37,102 nt of DNA from an uncultured Mycobacteriaceae bacterium (GTDB lineage Bacteria; Actinomycetota; Actinomycetes; Mycobacteriales; Mycobacteriaceae), in the NCBI GenBank assembly GCA_903927745.1, contig CAIYOH010000012.1, forward strand, positions 1 through 37,102. The letters are read 5' to 3'. The notes beneath the pieces were generated by a model. It searched no databases. It worked only from the letters and a program-made list of their open reading frames with translations, and was not told the origin of the DNA. Both the position numbers and the translations under genes were made by a program. Each line of letters begins with the position of its first letter. The stretch's first letter is position 1. Positions 35,681-37,102 of this stretch are shown piece by piece.

Positions 35681-36427
35681 TCACTCCTCGGCGGCCGCAG
35701 CCTGCTCGGGGGAGTAGGCCGCTGTCGCCGGGGTATAGGCACGCGACGCGGGCGCCGCCGCCACAGGGGTGCCGAACGACCACGGCAGTGCGCTGGCGGG
35801 ACCGAACGACGCTGTCTCCGCCTGCACCACCCCAACGGGTGCCGCGGCCTGCTCGACCGCCGCGGGTGCGCCATTCGCGGATGCGCCGAACTGCGCGCCC
35901 GCCGCCAACCCCGCCGGCACCATGGGGACCAGTGACGGCGTCGCTGCCTGCACAGCGGCCGTCGCCGGCGCGCTGACCGTTGCTAACGCCGTTGGGACCC
36001 CCGAAATCAACGTCGCCGGTGAGAAACCCGCGGGCACGGCGGCGGCGGAAACCGTCCCCGCCGCGCCGACCGGCAGGCCGGACGACACCGACGCCGCTGA
36101 GACCGCGCCGAGCGCGCCCTGCTCAATGGCGTTCAAGGGCAAAGCGTTCGCGGCCTCGGTCGCGGCATAAGCGCCCGCGCCACCGCTCATGAGCTGCACG
36201 AATTGCTGATGGAACAGCTCGGCCTGGGCGCTGAGAGCCTGGTACATCTGGGCGTGGGTGTCGAACAACACGGCGACGGCCAGCGACACCTCATCGGAAC
36301 CGGGAGGGGCGACCGCCGAAGCCATGGCCAGGGCCGACTCGTTCGCACTACCGAGGTTTGAGCCGATCGTCGCCAAGTCGTGCGCAGCGGCCGTCACCAA
36401 CTCCGGCGCGGCCACCACATACGACAT
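35681..36427 (-). CDS. PE family protein
   Basis: 248 residues. The first about 95 residues are a PE domain: MSYVVAAPELVTAAAHDLAT, then SDEVSLAVAVLFDTHAQMYQ and FHQQFVQLMSGGAGAYAATE. The YxxxE secretion signal for type VII (ESX) export is Y87-E91 (YAATE). The rest is Ala/Val/Pro/Gly rich without repeats of the PGRS type, and ends in an Ala/Glu tail. ATG 36427 has GGAGGATTGT just upstream. No PPE partner or ESX gene is near. It lies between tuf and the SDR gene, where M. tuberculosis has a different, non-PE gene (Rv0686). Function unknown; likely secreted or surface-exposed. Confidence 0.9.
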   Translation of the reverse strand: MSYVVAAPELVTAAAHDLATIGSNLGSANESALAMASAVAPPGSDEVSLAVAVLFDTHAQMYQALSAQAELFHQQFVQLMSGGAGAYAATEAANALPLNAIEQGALGAVSAASVSSGLPVGAAGTVSAAAVPAGFSPATLISGVPTALATVSAPATAAVQAATPSLVPMVPAGLAAGAQFGASANGAPAAVEQAAAPVGVVQAETASFGPASALPWSFGTPVAAAPASRAYTPATAAYSPEQAAAAEE

Positions 36428-36510
36428 ACAATCCTCCGTACCTTCTGCCACCGCGGAGCGGCCTGACCCCACCGCGGCGCCCTCAGAGTCCTGAGATCCC
36501 CTCACACATG

Positions 36511-36516
36511 AGTCTA
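36511..36516 (-). promoter_or_regulatory. Possible -10 element of the PE gene
   Basis: TAGACT on the minus strand (complement of 36511-36516) matches the TANNNT consensus and lies 83 bases upstream of the PE start. No clear -35 is seen. It lies in the gap between tuf and the PE gene (36428-36638), which otherwise holds a GC-rich leader and the tuf terminator. Confidence 0.3.
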
Positions 36517-36591
36517 CCGGCCCTGCGGAGTACCAGCATACGGAAATTCTGGAGATCTAGTCCCAGACACAAGCCCCACACACACGCACAA

Positions 36592-36623
36592 AGCCCGGAT
36601 CGCCGCAGGTGGCGATCCGGGCT
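36592..36623 (-). terminator. Intrinsic terminator hairpin downstream of tuf
   Basis: AGCCCGGATCGCC (36592-36604) pairs perfectly with GGCGATCCGGGCT (36611-36623) around a six-base loop, a 13-bp stem. It begins 15 bases past the tuf stop. The following minus-strand bases (TTGTGCGTGTGTGTG) lack a pure U run, as usual for GC-rich genomes. Confidence 0.8.
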
Positions 36624-36638
36624 CTGTGTGTGATCGGG

Positions 36639-37102
36639 CTACGTGATGATCTTGGTGACCCGGCCGGCGCCGACGGTGCGGCCACCCTCGCGGATCGCGA
36701 ATCGCAGGCCGTCGTCCATGGCGACGGGCTGGATCAGCTTCACCGAGATGTTGGTGTTGTCGCCCGGCATCACCATCTCAGTGCCCTCCGGCAACGTCAC
36801 CACGCCGGTTACGTCCGTGGTGCGGAAGTAGAACTGCGGGCGGTAGTTGTTGAAGAACGGCGTGTGACGGCCGCCCTCGTCCTTGGACAGGATGTAGACC
36901 TGGCCCTCGAACTCGGTGTGCGGCGTGGTGGTGCCGGGCTTGATGACGACCTGGCCGCGCTCGACATCCTCGCGCTTCACTCCACGCAGCAACAACCCGA
37001 CGTTGTCGCCGGCCTGCCCCTGGTCGAGCAGCTTGCGGAACATCTCCACACCGGTCACGGTGGTCTTGGTAGTCGTCAGCTTGATGCCGACGATCTCGAC
37101 CT
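36639..37102 (-). CDS. tuf: Elongation factor Tu (3' part, runs off the window)
   Basis: The visible 154 codons are the C-terminal domains II/III of EF-Tu: [20 protein letters not shown], then [40 protein letters not shown] and the end [17 protein letters not shown]-Tu delivers aminoacyl-tRNA to the ribosome. The N-terminal GTPase domain lies beyond base 37102. The stop at 36639 is followed by a clear terminator. Confidence 0.98.
   Translation of the reverse strand, partial: VEIVGIKLTTTKTTVTGVEMFRKLLDQGQAGDNVGLLLRGVKREDVERGQVVIKPGTTTPHTEFEGQVYILSKDEGGRHTPFFNNYRPQFYFRTTDVTGVVTLPEGTEMVMPGDNTNISVKLIQPVAMDDGLRFAIREGGRTVGAGRVTKIIT

Overview
The window is high-GC actinobacterial DNA and almost certainly comes from the chromosome of a slow-growing, non-tuberculous Mycobacterium. 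The support is a complete mycofactocin operon, a PE-family protein, three SAM methyltransferases of the mycobacterial '[15 protein letters not shown]' type, an AtsA/formylglycine-enzyme pair embedded in the ribosomal protein cluster, and a gene order that follows the M. tuberculosis Rv0685-Rv0732 region in reverse. The exact species cannot be named from the sequence alone.

Layout, left to right. (1) 1-778: the 5' part of secY on the minus strand. (2) 962-5599: an accessory island that separates secY from the rest of the spc operon. It holds three paralogous methyltransferases and a metallo-beta-lactamase-fold hydrolase on the plus strand, plus a GyrA-like coiled coil fused to a GNAT acetyltransferase on the minus strand. 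(3) 5601-11620: the spc operon on the minus strand, in transcription order rplN, rplX, rplE, rpsN, rpsH, rplF, rplR, rpsE, rpmD, rplO and sppA. A good promoter-like sequence lies at 11769-11797. (4) 11844-18507: the sulfatase island between the S10 and spc operons. It contains two DUF4436-type membrane proteins, the formylglycine-generating enzyme and arylsulfatase AtsA on the minus strand, with a PstS-like lipoprotein gene inserted on the plus strand between the sulfatase and its activator. (5) 18533-24110: the S10 operon, transcribed rpsJ, rplC, rplD, rplW, rplB, rpsS, rplV, rpsC, rplP, rpmC, rpsQ, and running on into atsA. Its likely promoter is at 24407-24435. (6) 24473-30897: the mycofactocin operon mftA-B-C-D-E-F-G on the minus strand, with the divergent TetR regulator mftR at 30996-31592. 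It ends in a strong hairpin only four bases from the S10 promoter. (7) 31623-36427: a COQ4-like gene on the plus strand, then (minus strand) a D-2-hydroxyacid dehydrogenase, a ferredoxin-reductase-type flavoprotein, a mycofactocin-type short-chain dehydrogenase and a lone PE gene. (8) 36639-37102: the 3' end of tuf, followed by a 13-bp terminator hairpin.

How the genes fit together. The mycofactocin genes make a peptide-derived redox cofactor: the MftA C-terminal Val-Tyr is modified by MftC with MftB, released by MftE, oxidised by MftD and glycosylated by MftF, and MftG probably couples the cofactor to electron transfer. The SDR and the flavoprotein nearby are likely users or partners of that cofactor. 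FGE converts the AtsA active-site cysteine to formylglycine. The ribosomal protein genes form two tightly packed, often overlapping operons. The least expected elements are the COQ4-like protein beside mftR in a menaquinone-type organism, the GyrA-like/GNAT fusion, an in-frame tandem duplication inside mftA, and an mftA stop (UGA followed by C) that leaves mftA and mftB in one frame.
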